Assembly (NCBI RefSeq): GCF_018332715.1
Contig: NZ_BOQP01000027.1
Location: 186,001 to 250,000, forward strand
Source of the DNA: Winogradskya consettensis
Lineage (GTDB): Bacteria > Actinomycetota > Actinomycetes > Mycobacteriales > Micromonosporaceae
DNA: 64,000 nt
Direction: 5' to 3'
Numbering within the stretch: position 1 is the first letter of the stretch; every line of letters begins with the position of its first letter. The notes under the pieces are model-generated. The model was not told where the DNA came from, ran no database searches, and saw only the letters and a program-made list of their open reading frames with translations. This document shows positions 16,476 through 25,103 of the stretch, one piece after another. Made by a program: the position numbers and the translations under genes.

Positions 16476-17867
16476 TCAGCGGGAGGCGAAATCCGCCGGC
16501 TTGAACTTCCGGTCCTCCAGGTGGCTCTCGATCTCCTCCAGGCTGCGCCCCGTCAGCTCCGGCATCCTGCGGTAGAGGAAGACGAAGGCGATCACGTTGA
16601 ACAGCGCGTAGAGCCAGAACGTCTGACCGGTGCCGATCGCGCGCATGATGCTGAGCAGCGAGAGGGTGATCAGCACGTTGGTTCCCCACAACGACGCGGA
16701 CTGCGCGGCGGCGCCCGCCGCCCGGGTGGCGAGTGGGTAGATCTCGGAGCCGGTCAGCCAGCCCATGAGCTGGATCCCGCCGGCGGTGAACGCCATGAAG
16801 GCGACGAGCGTCGCGACGATCCACGGGACCATCGACTTTCCGTCGTTGCCGGTGACGAAGAACGACCCGAGGACCACGAGTGCCAGCGCCGCCAGCGGCA
16901 GGGTCACGAGGGTCAGGCGACGCCGGCCGACCCGATCGATGATCGCCAGACCGATGAGCTGCGCGATCAGATAGGTCAGGCCGAGCGCCACGGAGACGCG
17001 CAGCGCGGCCGTGTCGGAGAAGCCGTTGTCGGTGAGGATGGTGGGCGAGTAGTACACGATCATCTCGATGCCGGAGAGCTGGGTGAACACCGCCAGCCCG
17101 CACCCGACGACGAGTGCCGGGCGCACCCACGCCGCCTTCAGCCCGGCCCATCCGCGGGTGCTCGCCTGCTTCTCCTCCCGGACGTTGTCCTGGATCTCCT
17201 CCAGCTCCGCGGTGAGGTCGCTGCCGGAGTGCCGCACCCGGGACAGCGCGTCGCGCGCGCGGTCGGCGTGCCCCTCCCTGGCCAGCCACCGGGGGCTCTC
17301 GGGCAGTCGCAGCATCAGGGCGAACATGATGGCCGCAGGCACCGCGGCCAGGCCGATCGCGACCCGCCAGTCGACGGCCTCGGACGCGCCCACGACGGTC
17401 GCGATGACGATGCCGACACCGATCGCGATCTGGAAGAAGAGCACCAGCCGCCCGCGGTGCGCGGTCGGTGCGAGCTCGGCGACGTAGACGGGAGCGGTCT
17501 GGGTGGCGCCGCCGACGGCGAACCCCAGCACGAGACGGCTCAGTGACAGGGTGACGGGGTCCGGCGAGCACGCGGCGGCGATCGTCCCGACGACGAAGAC
17601 GATGCCGATGAGCAGCAGCGTCCCGTGCCGGCCCCGGCGTTCCGCCAGCCGGCTGCAGGTGAGCGCACCGATGACGGCGCCCACGAGGATCGACGCCGTG
17701 ATCACCTGTTCCCACAGGTGACCGATGTCGAAGTCGTCACCGATCTGCAGCAGGGCACCGGAGATGATCCCGGTGTCGTACCCGTAGAGCAGCCCCGACA
17801 CGGCGGAGACCAGGGCGACCACGATGATCGATCCGGTGAGACGGTCGTCCTGTCCAGCCTGGCTCAT
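16476..17867 (-). CDS. MFS sugar porter (sugar/proton symporter)
   Basis: 463 residues from ATG 17867, selected because GGGAGG stands 5 nt upstream; an in-frame ATG 12 codons earlier lacks such a site. Twelve membrane segments. Sugar porter signatures: GYDTGIISGAL in TM1, RLAERRGRH between TM2 and TM3, RLVLGFAVGGA, PVYVAELAPTAHRGRL after TM6, PESPRWLAREGH, and RVGRRRL in the second half. Imports a monosaccharide such as glucose, xylose or arabinose by proton symport. Located just after the GH12 gene on the same strand but with 155 nt between them, so probably transcribed separately. Confidence 0.93.
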   Translation of the reverse strand: MSQAGQDDRLTGSIIVVALVSAVSGLLYGYDTGIISGALLQIGDDFDIGHLWEQVITASILVGAVIGALTCSRLAERRGRHGTLLLIGIVFVVGTIAAACSPDPVTLSLSRLVLGFAVGGATQTAPVYVAELAPTAHRGRLVLFFQIAIGVGIVIATVVGASEAVDWRVAIGLAAVPAAIMFALMLRLPESPRWLAREGHADRARDALSRVRHSGSDLTAELEEIQDNVREEKQASTRGWAGLKAAWVRPALVVGCGLAVFTQLSGIEMIVYYSPTILTDNGFSDTAALRVSVALGLTYLIAQLIGLAIIDRVGRRRLTLVTLPLAALALVVLGSFFVTGNDGKSMVPWIVATLVAFMAFTAGGIQLMGWLTGSEIYPLATRAAGAAAQSASLWGTNVLITLSLLSIMRAIGTGQTFWLYALFNVIAFVFLYRRMPELTGRSLEEIESHLEDRKFKPADFASR

Positions 17868-17993
17868 GAGACCTCCCGCGCTGTGTTTCGCATGGACAGC
17901 CATCTACCCGGCGATCACCGGCGCACACCCACGAAGCTGAGACGGCGTGCTTCAGCGGATGCGGGGCCGGGCCGGCGTACCCATGGTGGGGCC

Positions 17994-18541
17994 GTGCCCG
18001 AGAATTCGGCCGTGCGACGGCTGACCAAGCGAACCCTGGTGACCGTCTCCCATGCCCTGGAACAGGCCGCACTCGCGGCTGCCGAGGACGGTCCCCTGGT
18101 GGTCTTCGCGCTGTTCCAGCGGCTGCCGTATTTCGAGCGGGAACGCCAGGTCTACGAACGCATCGCGAGCCTGGGCGCGGCGACGGTCGTCGGCCTGGTC
18201 GACGCGCAGACACCCGAGATGCCGGCCGGGGTGCACGCGGTCCTGCTCGACGAGAAGGAGGACCTGGCCCGGGAATGGACAGAAAAGCGGGCGGGTCTTC
18301 GAGGGGCGGTTCAGCTTCCGCCGCGACGAGGCCGCTGCACGAGGTGCTCCGACTGCGTCACCGGGTGGGTGACCGGTTACCGTCGGCGGCGCTGTCCGTC
18401 GTGGACGACGCCATCGAGCGGGTGCGCGAGCTTCCGGCGATCCCGGGGGAGAGCCGGGCCGACGCGGCCCTGCAGCTCTTCACCGACCGCGCCGAGCGTG
18501 ATCACACCCGGCTCCGGGCGGGGCCGCGGGGCCGGCGGTGA
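17994..18541 (+). pseudogene. DICT-sensory-domain protein, broken by deletion and frameshifts
   Basis: The pieces of one DICT-type protein lie in three successive frames. From GTG 17994: RLTKRTLVTVSHALEQAAL through VHAVLLDEKEDLAREW. Then, one frame over from about 18285: RVFEGRFSFRRDEA. Then, in the third frame from about 18338: LHEVLRLRHRVGDRLPSA to the stop at 18541. Intact relatives have roughly 35-45 more residues between AREW and the RxFxGRFSFRRDEA motif, so a segment was lost near 18280 and a further 1-nt indel occurred near 18335. DICT domains are sensor modules coupled to cyclic-di-GMP or two-component proteins. If translated, the first frame would give a truncated product with a foreign tail. 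Confidence 0.65.
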
Positions 18542-18840
18542 CCGGCGACACCGGCCCGGCCGGTGATCCGGGCGTGCAGCGGTGGTCCGGAGCGGCCGGC
18601 GTGACGGCATCGGGTGTGCTGCCGGTCGCGGTCCTCGCTGTCCGGGTCAGGCACGCCGCGGACGGTGAGCAGGGCCCGGTGGGGCGGACCGCCACCCGGC
18701 AGCATCAGGCCGTGATCGAGTTGCTCGTCGCCCGGTTGCGGCCCGGGGACCGGGCGAGCAAGATCGGTGAGGACGACCTGCGGCGGGCGCTGGAATGGGC
18801 GATCACCCGGAACGCCCCCGTGGTGACCATCGACGGCTGA
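18538..18840 (+). CDS. Small hypothetical protein, possible degenerate GGDEF remnant
   Basis: 100 residues from GTG 18538, overlapping the last stop of the broken DICT gene by 4 nt (GTGA). The pattern LPVAVLAVRVRHAADGEQ then VIELLVARLRPGDRASKIGEDDL resembles the core of a GGDEF domain (VARLRxxDxxxRxGGDEF) in which the signature has changed to GEDDL, so no cyclase activity would be expected. DICT and GGDEF domains frequently occur together, which supports the reading. The resemblance is by eye only; it could also be a non-coding remnant of the same decaying locus. Confidence 0.4.
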   Translation: MTGDTGPAGDPGVQRWSGAAGVTASGVLPVAVLAVRVRHAADGEQGPVGRTATRQHQAVIELLVARLRPGDRASKIGEDDLRRALEWAITRNAPVVTIDG

Positions 18841-18914
18841 CGCCCGGCCGCCGCCAGGGTTGTCACGTGGTGAAGCTGCGACCCCGGCGAGTACGGTCGT
18901 GTGCGGAGCTCCCG

Positions 18915-19691
18915 TCACCTCCCCGGCCGGACGGCGACGCCGGCGAGCATAGGCATGATGGTGGGGTCGATCGGGCCGGGGTCACGGTCGGGGCGCCAGA
19001 GGGGGACCCAGACCAGGCCGGGCTCCAGTAGCTCGAAACCCGAGAACAGCGCGGCGATCTCGGCGCGGCTGCGGGGCGTGGTGGTGGGGGCGTTCGTGGT
19101 GCGGTAGACGGTGTCGACCGTGTCGCGGGGGCCCTGGGTGAGGGCGTCGGTGGCGGGGTGGGTGAGGGCGAGGAAGCTGCCGGGTGGCAGGGCGTCACGC
19201 AGCTTGCGTACGGCCGGAAGTGCGGTCGTGTCCGGCAGGAACTGCAGCACCGACAGCATCAGCAGCGCAATCGGCCGGTCGAAGTCCAGCAGCCGCTCGA
19301 CCTCGGGGTGCTCGAGGATGCTCGCCGGGTCACCCAGATCGGCCTGCACCGCCGCCGCGCCATGGTTGCCGTTGAGCAGCTCGTTGCTATGCGCGACCGC
19401 TTCAGGGTCGATGTCGACGTAGACGACGTGGCTGTCCGGGGCGTGCTGCTGGGCGATCTCGTGGACGTTCCCGGCAGTGGGAATGCCGGAGCCGATGTCG
19501 AGGAACTGCCGGACGCCGGCCGCGGTCAGCTCGGTGACGGCGCGGCGCAGGAACGCGCGGTTCGCCCGGGCGATCTCCTTCAACGTGGGCACGGCGACGA
19601 GCACCCGCTCGGCCGCGGCGACGTCCGCCGGGGTGTGATGATTGCCGCCGAGATAGTAGTCGTACATGCGGGCCATGCTCGGCTTGTCCAT
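18915..19691 (-). CDS. SAM-dependent methyltransferase, PF04672 (DUF574) family
   Basis: 258 residues from ATG 19691. This start is favoured because TACGCT (19698-19703) lies 6 nt upstream as a leaderless -10; ATG 19712 is an alternative. The family hallmark MARMYDYYLGGNHHTPAD is at the N-terminus, followed by FLDIGSGIPTAGN (SAM-binding motif I), VVYVDIDPEAVAHS, DLGDPASIL, and PIALLMLSVLQFLPD. Proteins of this family are numerous in actinomycetes, often in many copies per genome, and their substrates are mostly unknown. It ends 75 nt from the preceding small gene on the other strand. The frame continues upstream without protein-like sequence. Confidence 0.9.
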   Translation of the reverse strand: MDKPSMARMYDYYLGGNHHTPADVAAAERVLVAVPTLKEIARANRAFLRRAVTELTAAGVRQFLDIGSGIPTAGNVHEIAQQHAPDSHVVYVDIDPEAVAHSNELLNGNHGAAAVQADLGDPASILEHPEVERLLDFDRPIALLMLSVLQFLPDTTALPAVRKLRDALPPGSFLALTHPATDALTQGPRDTVDTVYRTTNAPTTTPRSRAEIAALFSGFELLEPGLVWVPLWRPDRDPGPIDPTIMPMLAGVAVRPGR

Positions 19692-19740
19692 CCCGGCAGC
19701 GTAGAAGCGCATCCACAGCCCGGTCCACCGTGGAATCCGG

Positions 19741-20880
19741 TCAGTCGCTCGGGTACGGCGAGGTGAGGGAGAACGGGGTGCGGGCCAGCTCCAGTGTTGC
19801 CTCGGGGAAGCGTGGGCCCTCGGTGTAGTAGCGGGCGCGGGTGCGGCCGACCGGTGCAAGGAGTCCGGCGCTCGCCAGATCCCGCAGATCGCGCTGGGCC
19901 TGCTGCAGGGTGAGCCCCTCGGCCTGTTCGTATCGTGCACGGCGGACCCGGCCGTCGATCGCGACGTCGTGCAACGCTGAGACGACACGCTCGTCCCACC
20001 CGGCGGCGCCGGCGAACGTCGCGAGCTGATCCCACACCGCCGCGGACTGGTTCATGCGATGCAGAACCGTCTGTGCCTGCTGGTGGTAGGCGGTCAGGTT
20101 GAACCTGATCCAGCCGGAAACCTCCCGGTCGGGCTGGTACGTAGCGCCGCGGCGCTGCAACTCGCGGTAGTACTCCCACGTGTTGCCCGGCATGCCGAGC
20201 CATGCCTCGATCGAGGAGAATTCCGGGGCGAGGACACCCTCGCGGGCGATCAGGAGTGTCTGCAGTGACCGGGACATGCGGCCGTTGCCGTCGGCCCACG
20301 GGTGGATGGACACCAGGTGCAGGTGGGCCATGGCCGCCCGGATCAGCGGGTGGGCTTCGTCGTCGGCGTTGAGCCAGGCGACCAGTTCGCCCATCAACTC
20401 GGGGACGTCACCGGCATCGGGCGCGGTGTAGGCCGCGACCCGGGGATTGCGAGGGTCGGTGACGTAGACCGGTCCGCGGCGCCATTGCCCGGCTGGTTTG
20501 CGCTGAGTGTGGTGATGACCTTGCAGCATCCAGTGCAGAGCGTTCAACAGGCCCTTGCTGTATTGGAAGTCGGGGGCATCGTGCAGGGACTGCACGTAGG
20601 TCATCATGCGCTGGTACGCCAGGGTCTCTTCGCGGTTCTCGTCGGACACATCGACGTCCCGCTCGCCATCCATCAGATCCTGGGCGTCCTGCGTGGAAAC
20701 GCGGAAGCCTTCGATGGAGTTCGATGCGGCGACGGCGTCCGCGGTCAGGAATTTGCGGAGCCCGGATGTCCATTTGCCAGATCGTCCTTGCATCTGGTGG
20801 CGGACCTTCTCGCGCATCTCTTCGACGTCGGTCAGGACCACTTGGTCAGCCGCGGTCAGGGGCGGGGTAGGGAACAGCAC
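19741..20880 (-). CDS. Fic-domain protein (predicted AMPylase) with C-terminal winged helix
   Basis: 379 residues from GTG 20880. The Fic motif is HPWADGNGRMSR (193-204), with Trp for the usual Phe but all His, Asp/Glu-position, Gly, Asn and Arg elements for nucleotide-monophosphate transfer. At 53-58 the sequence SNSIEG matches the class II inhibitory motif (S/T)xxxE(G/N), so the enzyme is probably autoinhibited by its own N-terminal helix. The last 90 residues (AGWDERVVSALHDVAIDG, then LTLQQAQRDLRDLASAGLL) look like a winged helix. Transfer of AMP to a protein target is the family activity; the target is unknown. The gene has a leaderless promoter and a palindromic operator, so autoregulation by its own winged helix is a fair hypothesis. 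Confidence 0.92.
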   Translation of the reverse strand: MLFPTPPLTAADQVVLTDVEEMREKVRHQMQGRSGKWTSGLRKFLTADAVAASNSIEGFRVSTQDAQDLMDGERDVDVSDENREETLAYQRMMTYVQSLHDAPDFQYSKGLLNALHWMLQGHHHTQRKPAGQWRRGPVYVTDPRNPRVAAYTAPDAGDVPELMGELVAWLNADDEAHPLIRAAMAHLHLVSIHPWADGNGRMSRSLQTLLIAREGVLAPEFSSIEAWLGMPGNTWEYYRELQRRGATYQPDREVSGWIRFNLTAYHQQAQTVLHRMNQSAAVWDQLATFAGAAGWDERVVSALHDVAIDGRVRRARYEQAEGLTLQQAQRDLRDLASAGLLAPVGRTRARYYTEGPRFPEATLELARTPFSLTSPYPSD

Positions 20881-20886
20881 AAGTAA

Positions 20887-20915
20887 ACTTTAGAATGACG
20901 TAATCATTACGTCAA
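20887..20915 (-). promoter_or_regulatory. Leaderless promoter of fic gene (TTGACG-N17-TAAAGT)
   Basis: On the minus strand TTGACG (20915-20910) and TAAAGT (20892-20887) are 17 nt apart, and TAAAGT is followed after 6 nt by the GTG start codon. Both elements and spacing fit a housekeeping promoter with transcription starting on the start codon. Confidence 0.7.
20896..20914. promoter_or_regulatory. 19-bp perfect palindrome in the fic promoter
   Basis: TGACGTAATCATTACGTCA has perfect 9-bp arms around one central base. It covers most of the -35 element and the spacer, so a bound protein would block RNA polymerase. It is markedly AT-rich compared with its surroundings. Confidence 0.75.
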
Positions 20916-20955
20916 GCGCACGACAGCAACGATCGCGTCGTCCGGCCTCCCTGCC

Positions 20956-20971
20956 TTTGGATCTATCCAAA
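20956..20971. promoter_or_regulatory. Palindrome TTTGGATCTATCCAAA upstream of GH16 gene
   Basis: Perfect 7-bp arms around CT in the 221-nt gap between the divergent fic and GH16 genes, 130 nt before the GH16 start. It differs from the fic operator and so is more likely to serve the glucanase gene. Confidence 0.5.
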
Positions 20972-21101
20972 CGCATGGATCGGTGGTGATACTGGGGATC
21001 CGCCGGCCGGATGGCGTTCCCCCGATGTCCTGACGGGCATCGTCGCTCACGCGGCTCGACGGACCCCCGTAGCGCTCTGTCATCCCCGGAGGTCTGGACG
21101 C

Positions 21102-22808
21102 ATGCCCTCGACATCGGTTTCACCCCGCAGGAGAGCGCTCTCTGTGCTCGCAGCCGTACTCCTGCCGACAGCTCTAGCCACCGCCGTGCCGCAGGTGGCG
21201 CACGCGGCCGTTCCCGCCCCGCCGGCCGGTTTCACGCTGACGTGGAGCGACGACTTCAACGGTGCGGCCGGCACCGGCATCGATCAGAGCCTGTGGAAGT
21301 ACGACACCGGGCCGGGCAGCAGCTTCGGGACCGGCGAGATCGAGACGATGACCAGCAGTACCTCGAACGTCTACTACGACGGCGGGGGACACCTGGTGCT
21401 GCAGGCGTTGCACTCCGGCTCCGACCCGAGGAGCGGATGGACCTCCGGGCGGGTGGAGACCCAGGCGGCGACGTTCGGTGCCGCAGCAGGCGGAGTCGTA
21501 CGCATGGAGTCCGTCCTGCAGCAGCCCAACGTCACCACCGCGAACGGGGCGGGGTACTGGCCCGCGTTCTGGATGCTCGGCGCGCCGCTGCGGTCCGGGG
21601 TCACCTGGCCGAAGTCGGGCGAGGTGGACATCATGGAGGACATCAACGGCCGCAGCTCGGTCTTCAGCACCATCCACTGCGGCGTGAACCCCGGCGGGCC
21701 CTGCAACGAGTCGACCGGGATCGGCTCCGGGGAGCGGGCCTGTTCCGGCTGCCAGACCGGGTTCCACGACTATGCCGTGGAGATCGACCGCTCCACGTCG
21801 CCGGAGGAGATCCGGTTCTACCTCGACGGCGCGAACTTCTACACCGTCAAGGCGACCGCCGTCGACGCCACCACGTGGGCCGACGCGATCGATCACCCGT
21901 TCTTCATCATCTACGACCTGGCGATCGGCGGCGGCTTCCCCGACGCGTTCGGCGGCGGCCCGACCGCCGCCACGGTCTCCGGCGGCAAACTCATCATCGA
22001 CTCGGTGGCCGTCTACAACAAAGGAGGGGGAGGCGGCGGCTCGGTGACCGGGCAGACCCTGACCGGCCCGGGCGGCAAGTGCGTGGACGTGGCCGGCGAC
22101 GACACCGGCAGTGACGGCACCGCGGTCCAGCTCTGGGACTGCCAGTCCGGCGCGAAGGACCAGCACTGGACCTGGAACGGCCAGAGCCTGCAGACCCTCG
22201 GCAAGTGCCTGGACATCGCCGGCGGTGCCAGCGCGGCGGGCACCAAACTCCAGCTCGCGACGTGCAACAGCGGCGGCTACCAGAACTGGGTGGTCAACGC
22301 CGACGGCTCCCTGTCCAACCCGGCCAGCGGCCGCTGCGTCGACTCTCCGTCCGGTGCCACCGCGAACGGCACCCGGCTGCAGATCTGGGACTGCAACGGT
22401 GCCGCCGCGCAGAAGTTCGCCATCGGCACCCCGATCTACGGCCCCGGCGGCAAGTGTGTGGATGTCGCCGGCGACGACACGGGCGGCGACGGCACCGCGG
22501 TCCAGCTCTGGGACTGCCAGCAGGCCACGGCGGCAGATCAGAAATGGACCTTCAACGGCCAGACTCTGCGTACGCTCGGCAAGTGCCTCGACATCGCCGG
22601 CGGCACCAGCACCGCGGGCACCAAGCTCCAGCTCGCGACGTGCAACAGCGGCGGCTACCAGAACTGGGTGGTCAACGCCGACGGCTCCCTGTCCAACCCG
22701 GCCAGCGGCCGCTGCGTCGACTCCCCGTCCGGTGCCACCGCGAACGGCACCCGCCTGCAGATCTGGGACTGCAACGGTGCCGCGGCCCAGAAGTTCGCCC
22801 TCGCCTGA
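21102..22808 (+). CDS. Secreted GH16 beta-glucanase with two CBM13 modules
   Basis: 568 residues; ATG 21102 has GGAGG 9 nt upstream. Signal peptide about 1-35. GH16 domain (about 40-300) with the catalytic EVDIMED motif: nucleophile Glu174, Asp176 and acid/base Glu179; GYWPAFWML is the usual substrate-cleft segment. A Gly-rich linker (GGGGGGS) leads to two ricin-type CBM13 modules (about 311-437 and 440-568), each starting GPGGKCVDVAGDDT and ending NGAAAQKFA. The most likely activity is endo-beta-1,3-glucanase (laminarinase); other GH16 specificities cannot be excluded. The two CBMs are nearly identical even in DNA, so the duplication is recent. Followed by a hairpin. Confidence 0.93.
   Translation: MPSTSVSPRRRALSVLAAVLLPTALATAVPQVAHAAVPAPPAGFTLTWSDDFNGAAGTGIDQSLWKYDTGPGSSFGTGEIETMTSSTSNVYYDGGGHLVLQALHSGSDPRSGWTSGRVETQAATFGAAAGGVVRMESVLQQPNVTTANGAGYWPAFWMLGAPLRSGVTWPKSGEVDIMEDINGRSSVFSTIHCGVNPGGPCNESTGIGSGERACSGCQTGFHDYAVEIDRSTSPEEIRFYLDGANFYTVKATAVDATTWADAIDHPFFIIYDLAIGGGFPDAFGGGPTAATVSGGKLIIDSVAVYNKGGGGGGSVTGQTLTGPGGKCVDVAGDDTGSDGTAVQLWDCQSGAKDQHWTWNGQSLQTLGKCLDIAGGASAAGTKLQLATCNSGGYQNWVVNADGSLSNPASGRCVDSPSGATANGTRLQIWDCNGAAAQKFAIGTPIYGPGGKCVDVAGDDTGGDGTAVQLWDCQQATAADQKWTFNGQTLRTLGKCLDIAGGTSTAGTKLQLATCNSGGYQNWVVNADGSLSNPASGRCVDSPSGATANGTRLQIWDCNGAAAQKFALA
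22062..22805 (+). repeat. Tandem duplication of a CBM13 module
   Basis: The DNA for the first module (about 22062-22424) and the second (about 22440-22805) is almost identical, with one stretch of more than 100 bp (from about 22250 and from about 22635) nearly without changes. The protein differences concentrate near QSGAKDQHW versus QQATAADQKW. Confidence 0.8.
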
Positions 22809-22815
22809 CCCGTAC

Positions 22816-22864
22816 ACAGCGTGTGGGCATCAGAACTTGGAAGCGCCTGGTGCCCACACACTGT
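22816..22864. terminator. Hairpin terminator after GH16 gene
   Basis: Arms GTGTGGGCA (22821-22829) and TGCCCACAC (22851-22859) extend, past one mismatch, to ACAG (22816-22819) and CTGT (22861-22864). It starts 8 nt after the GH16 stop. Confidence 0.65.
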
Positions 22865-22953
22865 CTCAGCCCTGTTGCGGCGGGGAATGTATGGCGGCTG
22901 TATCGCTGGTCTCTAGCCTCCTGAGGTCAAATTCGGTCCTAACGGGAGCCTTC

Positions 22954-25095
22954 GTGCGTAGACCACGTGCTGTACCCCTTCTCGCTGCCCTGACCCTGGT
23001 GCTGTCGTTTGCCGTCGCGGGTGGGGGATCGCCCGCCGAGGCGGCCGCCGCGACGCCCGTGGCCGGGCAGTACGTGCCGCTCACCCCGGCACGTATCGTC
23101 AACCTCCAGCCCGTGGCGGGGGCGGCGACGTACTCGTTCTCGCCTCTCGGCAAGGGCGGGGTCCCGGCCAGCGGCGTTTCGGCCATCGCCTACCAGTTGC
23201 ACGCGCTGAGCGCCACTGGTAACGGCACGGTGACCGCGTTTCCCGCGGTTGCCGGTAGCAGTCCGCCCGGCACGTCCAACCTGAACTTCGTCAAGGATGT
23301 GTGGGCTGACAACGCTGTCGTGACGAAGCTCGGCACCGGCGGCCAGATCTCGCTCTACAACGGTTCCACCACGGCGGCGGAGGCCGACGTGAACGTCGAC
23401 GTCGTCGGCTACTACACGGCTGCCGGTTCCTCCACGGTCGGCTCGACCTATGTGCCGCTCAAGCCGGTCCGGATCGTCAGCGAAAAGCCCAACGCGGCCG
23501 CCGCCTACTACGACGTGACGCCGCTCGGTCAGGGCGGGGTGCCGCACAGCGGGGTCACCGCCGTCGTGGCGCACGTGACGACGACGGCCAGCACGGCGGG
23601 GACGCTGCTCGCCTTCCCGCTGGGTGCGACCCACCCGACCGCCTCGGACAACCACTACGCCACCGGCGGGCGCTTCACGGCCCAGACCACGGTCAAGCTC
23701 GGCACCAACGGGACGTTCCGGATCTACACGACCACGGCGGTGACGCTGTGGGTGGAGATCGTCGGCTACTTCCAGGACTCCACCGGCTCGGCCACCGGGT
23801 CCGTGTTCACCGCGGTCACGCCCGCCCGGGTCCTCGGCCGGCCGGTCATCACGGCGGACACCACCAGCACGTTCGCGCTTGCCGGGCTCGGTGGGGTGCC
23901 CGCGACCGGGTCGTCCGCCGTCGCGTTCAACCTGACCGCCTACTCGGAGAGCGGCACCCTGGCGGGTGGGATCAGCGTCTACGCGGCCGACGAGGCGCAG
24001 CCGGTCGCGCGGCAGCTGTCCTATCAGGCCAGTACCCGTCGCTGGCCGACCCAACAGGTGTCGCACCTGAGCCAGGACGGCAAGGTCGCGATCCACAACA
24101 CCGCCGCGGGCAGCGTCGTGCTGCTCATCGACGTGCTCGGTTACTACACGCCGACCGGGCTGCGGGCGAGCGGCCTGCCGTGGAGCTCTGGCGTCAACCC
24201 GCAGAGCCAGACGACCGAGCGGGCTGACGACTTCGCCGACTTCCGCGGCGCGAAGGTCGACAACGTCACCCTCTTCCCGCGCCGTGACAACTGGGACACC
24301 GTCGACGACGCCCAGTGGATCGAGGACGGTCTGCCGTCCGGGTTCACCCCCGCCCGTGACGACCTGATCATGACCATCCCGCTGTGGCCCGGCGGCGGCG
24401 TGAACAACGCCAAGTTCACCGGCACGCAGACCCAGTGGCAGGACCTGGCCAGGACCATCGCGCACGCCGACCCCGACGCGTACGTGCGGCTCGGCTGGGA
24501 GATGAACCTCCCGAACTGGTACTGGAAGCTCACCAAGGACAACCAGGCGGACTGGCAGGCCTCCTTCATCCAGGCCGTGCAGTGGATGAAGGCCGCCGCC
24601 CCCGGGCTGCGGATCGTCTACAACCCCAACAAGGGCGCCGACCAGACCTGCGACAACGAGTGCAGCGTGCAGGTCTTCGAGGCAGTGCGGGACTACGTCG
24701 ACGTGTATGCGATCGACTCGTACGACTCCTGGAACCCGGACACCGGCACCGCCGGCACCGACGAGCACTTCAACGGCTACCGCCGGCTGAACGAGTCGCT
24801 CGCCCTCGCCACGGCCAACGGCACGAAGTTCGCGGTCGCGGAGTGGGGCGTCGCCTGCAACATCTACAACGCCGATCCCAACCTCAACTGCCAGTGGTAC
24901 GGCCATGCCGGTGGCGACAACCCGCAGTACATCCACGACTACATGGGCTGGTTCGCCGACAATGCCGGTGACCTCGCCTACGAGTCCTACTTCGACGAGC
25001 CCGGCGCGTACATCCGCTCCTCGCTGAGCGACACCCCGATCGGGCCGCTCGCGCCCGCGGCCTACAAGGCGGAGATCGCGGCCAACAAGATGTGA
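22954..25095 (+). CDS. Secreted glycosidase, GH26-like (clan GH-A), with three N-terminal VGYY modules
   Basis: 713 residues from GTG 22954, chosen because GGGAG lies 7 nt upstream and a clear signal peptide follows (VPLLAALTLVLSFAVAGGGS). Residues 38-405 hold three modules of about 120 residues, each with the plan YVPLxPxRIV, GGVPxSGVxAV, ASNLN or equivalent, KLGTxGxxxxYN, and VDVVGYY. The catalytic part (about 408-713) has a probable acid/base Glu516 in LGWEMN and nucleophile Glu630 in VAEWGV, with YAIDSYDSWNP between, typical of clan A beta-glycanases near GH26. Substrate (mannan, xylan or beta-glucan) is not clear. The same N-terminal modules head the 1685-residue protein at 27969-33026. 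Confidence 0.75.
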   Translation: MRRPRAVPLLAALTLVLSFAVAGGGSPAEAAAATPVAGQYVPLTPARIVNLQPVAGAATYSFSPLGKGGVPASGVSAIAYQLHALSATGNGTVTAFPAVAGSSPPGTSNLNFVKDVWADNAVVTKLGTGGQISLYNGSTTAAEADVNVDVVGYYTAAGSSTVGSTYVPLKPVRIVSEKPNAAAAYYDVTPLGQGGVPHSGVTAVVAHVTTTASTAGTLLAFPLGATHPTASDNHYATGGRFTAQTTVKLGTNGTFRIYTTTAVTLWVEIVGYFQDSTGSATGSVFTAVTPARVLGRPVITADTTSTFALAGLGGVPATGSSAVAFNLTAYSESGTLAGGISVYAADEAQPVARQLSYQASTRRWPTQQVSHLSQDGKVAIHNTAAGSVVLLIDVLGYYTPTGLRASGLPWSSGVNPQSQTTERADDFADFRGAKVDNVTLFPRRDNWDTVDDAQWIEDGLPSGFTPARDDLIMTIPLWPGGGVNNAKFTGTQTQWQDLARTIAHADPDAYVRLGWEMNLPNWYWKLTKDNQADWQASFIQAVQWMKAAAPGLRIVYNPNKGADQTCDNECSVQVFEAVRDYVDVYAIDSYDSWNPDTGTAGTDEHFNGYRRLNESLALATANGTKFAVAEWGVACNIYNADPNLNCQWYGHAGGDNPQYIHDYMGWFADNAGDLAYESYFDEPGAYIRSSLSDTPIGPLAPAAYKAEIAANKM

Positions 25096-25103
25096 CCGCC
25101 GGC

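Noticed and set aside
16414..17715. Second minus-strand open frame within the MFS gene
   Set aside because: Out-of-frame reading of the sugar porter, which has all family signatures in the other frame.
18915..20880. Methyltransferase plus Fic protein as a phage-defence or toxin-antitoxin island
   Set aside because: No antitoxin-like small gene, no restriction or nuclease partner, and the two genes have separate leaderless promoters.
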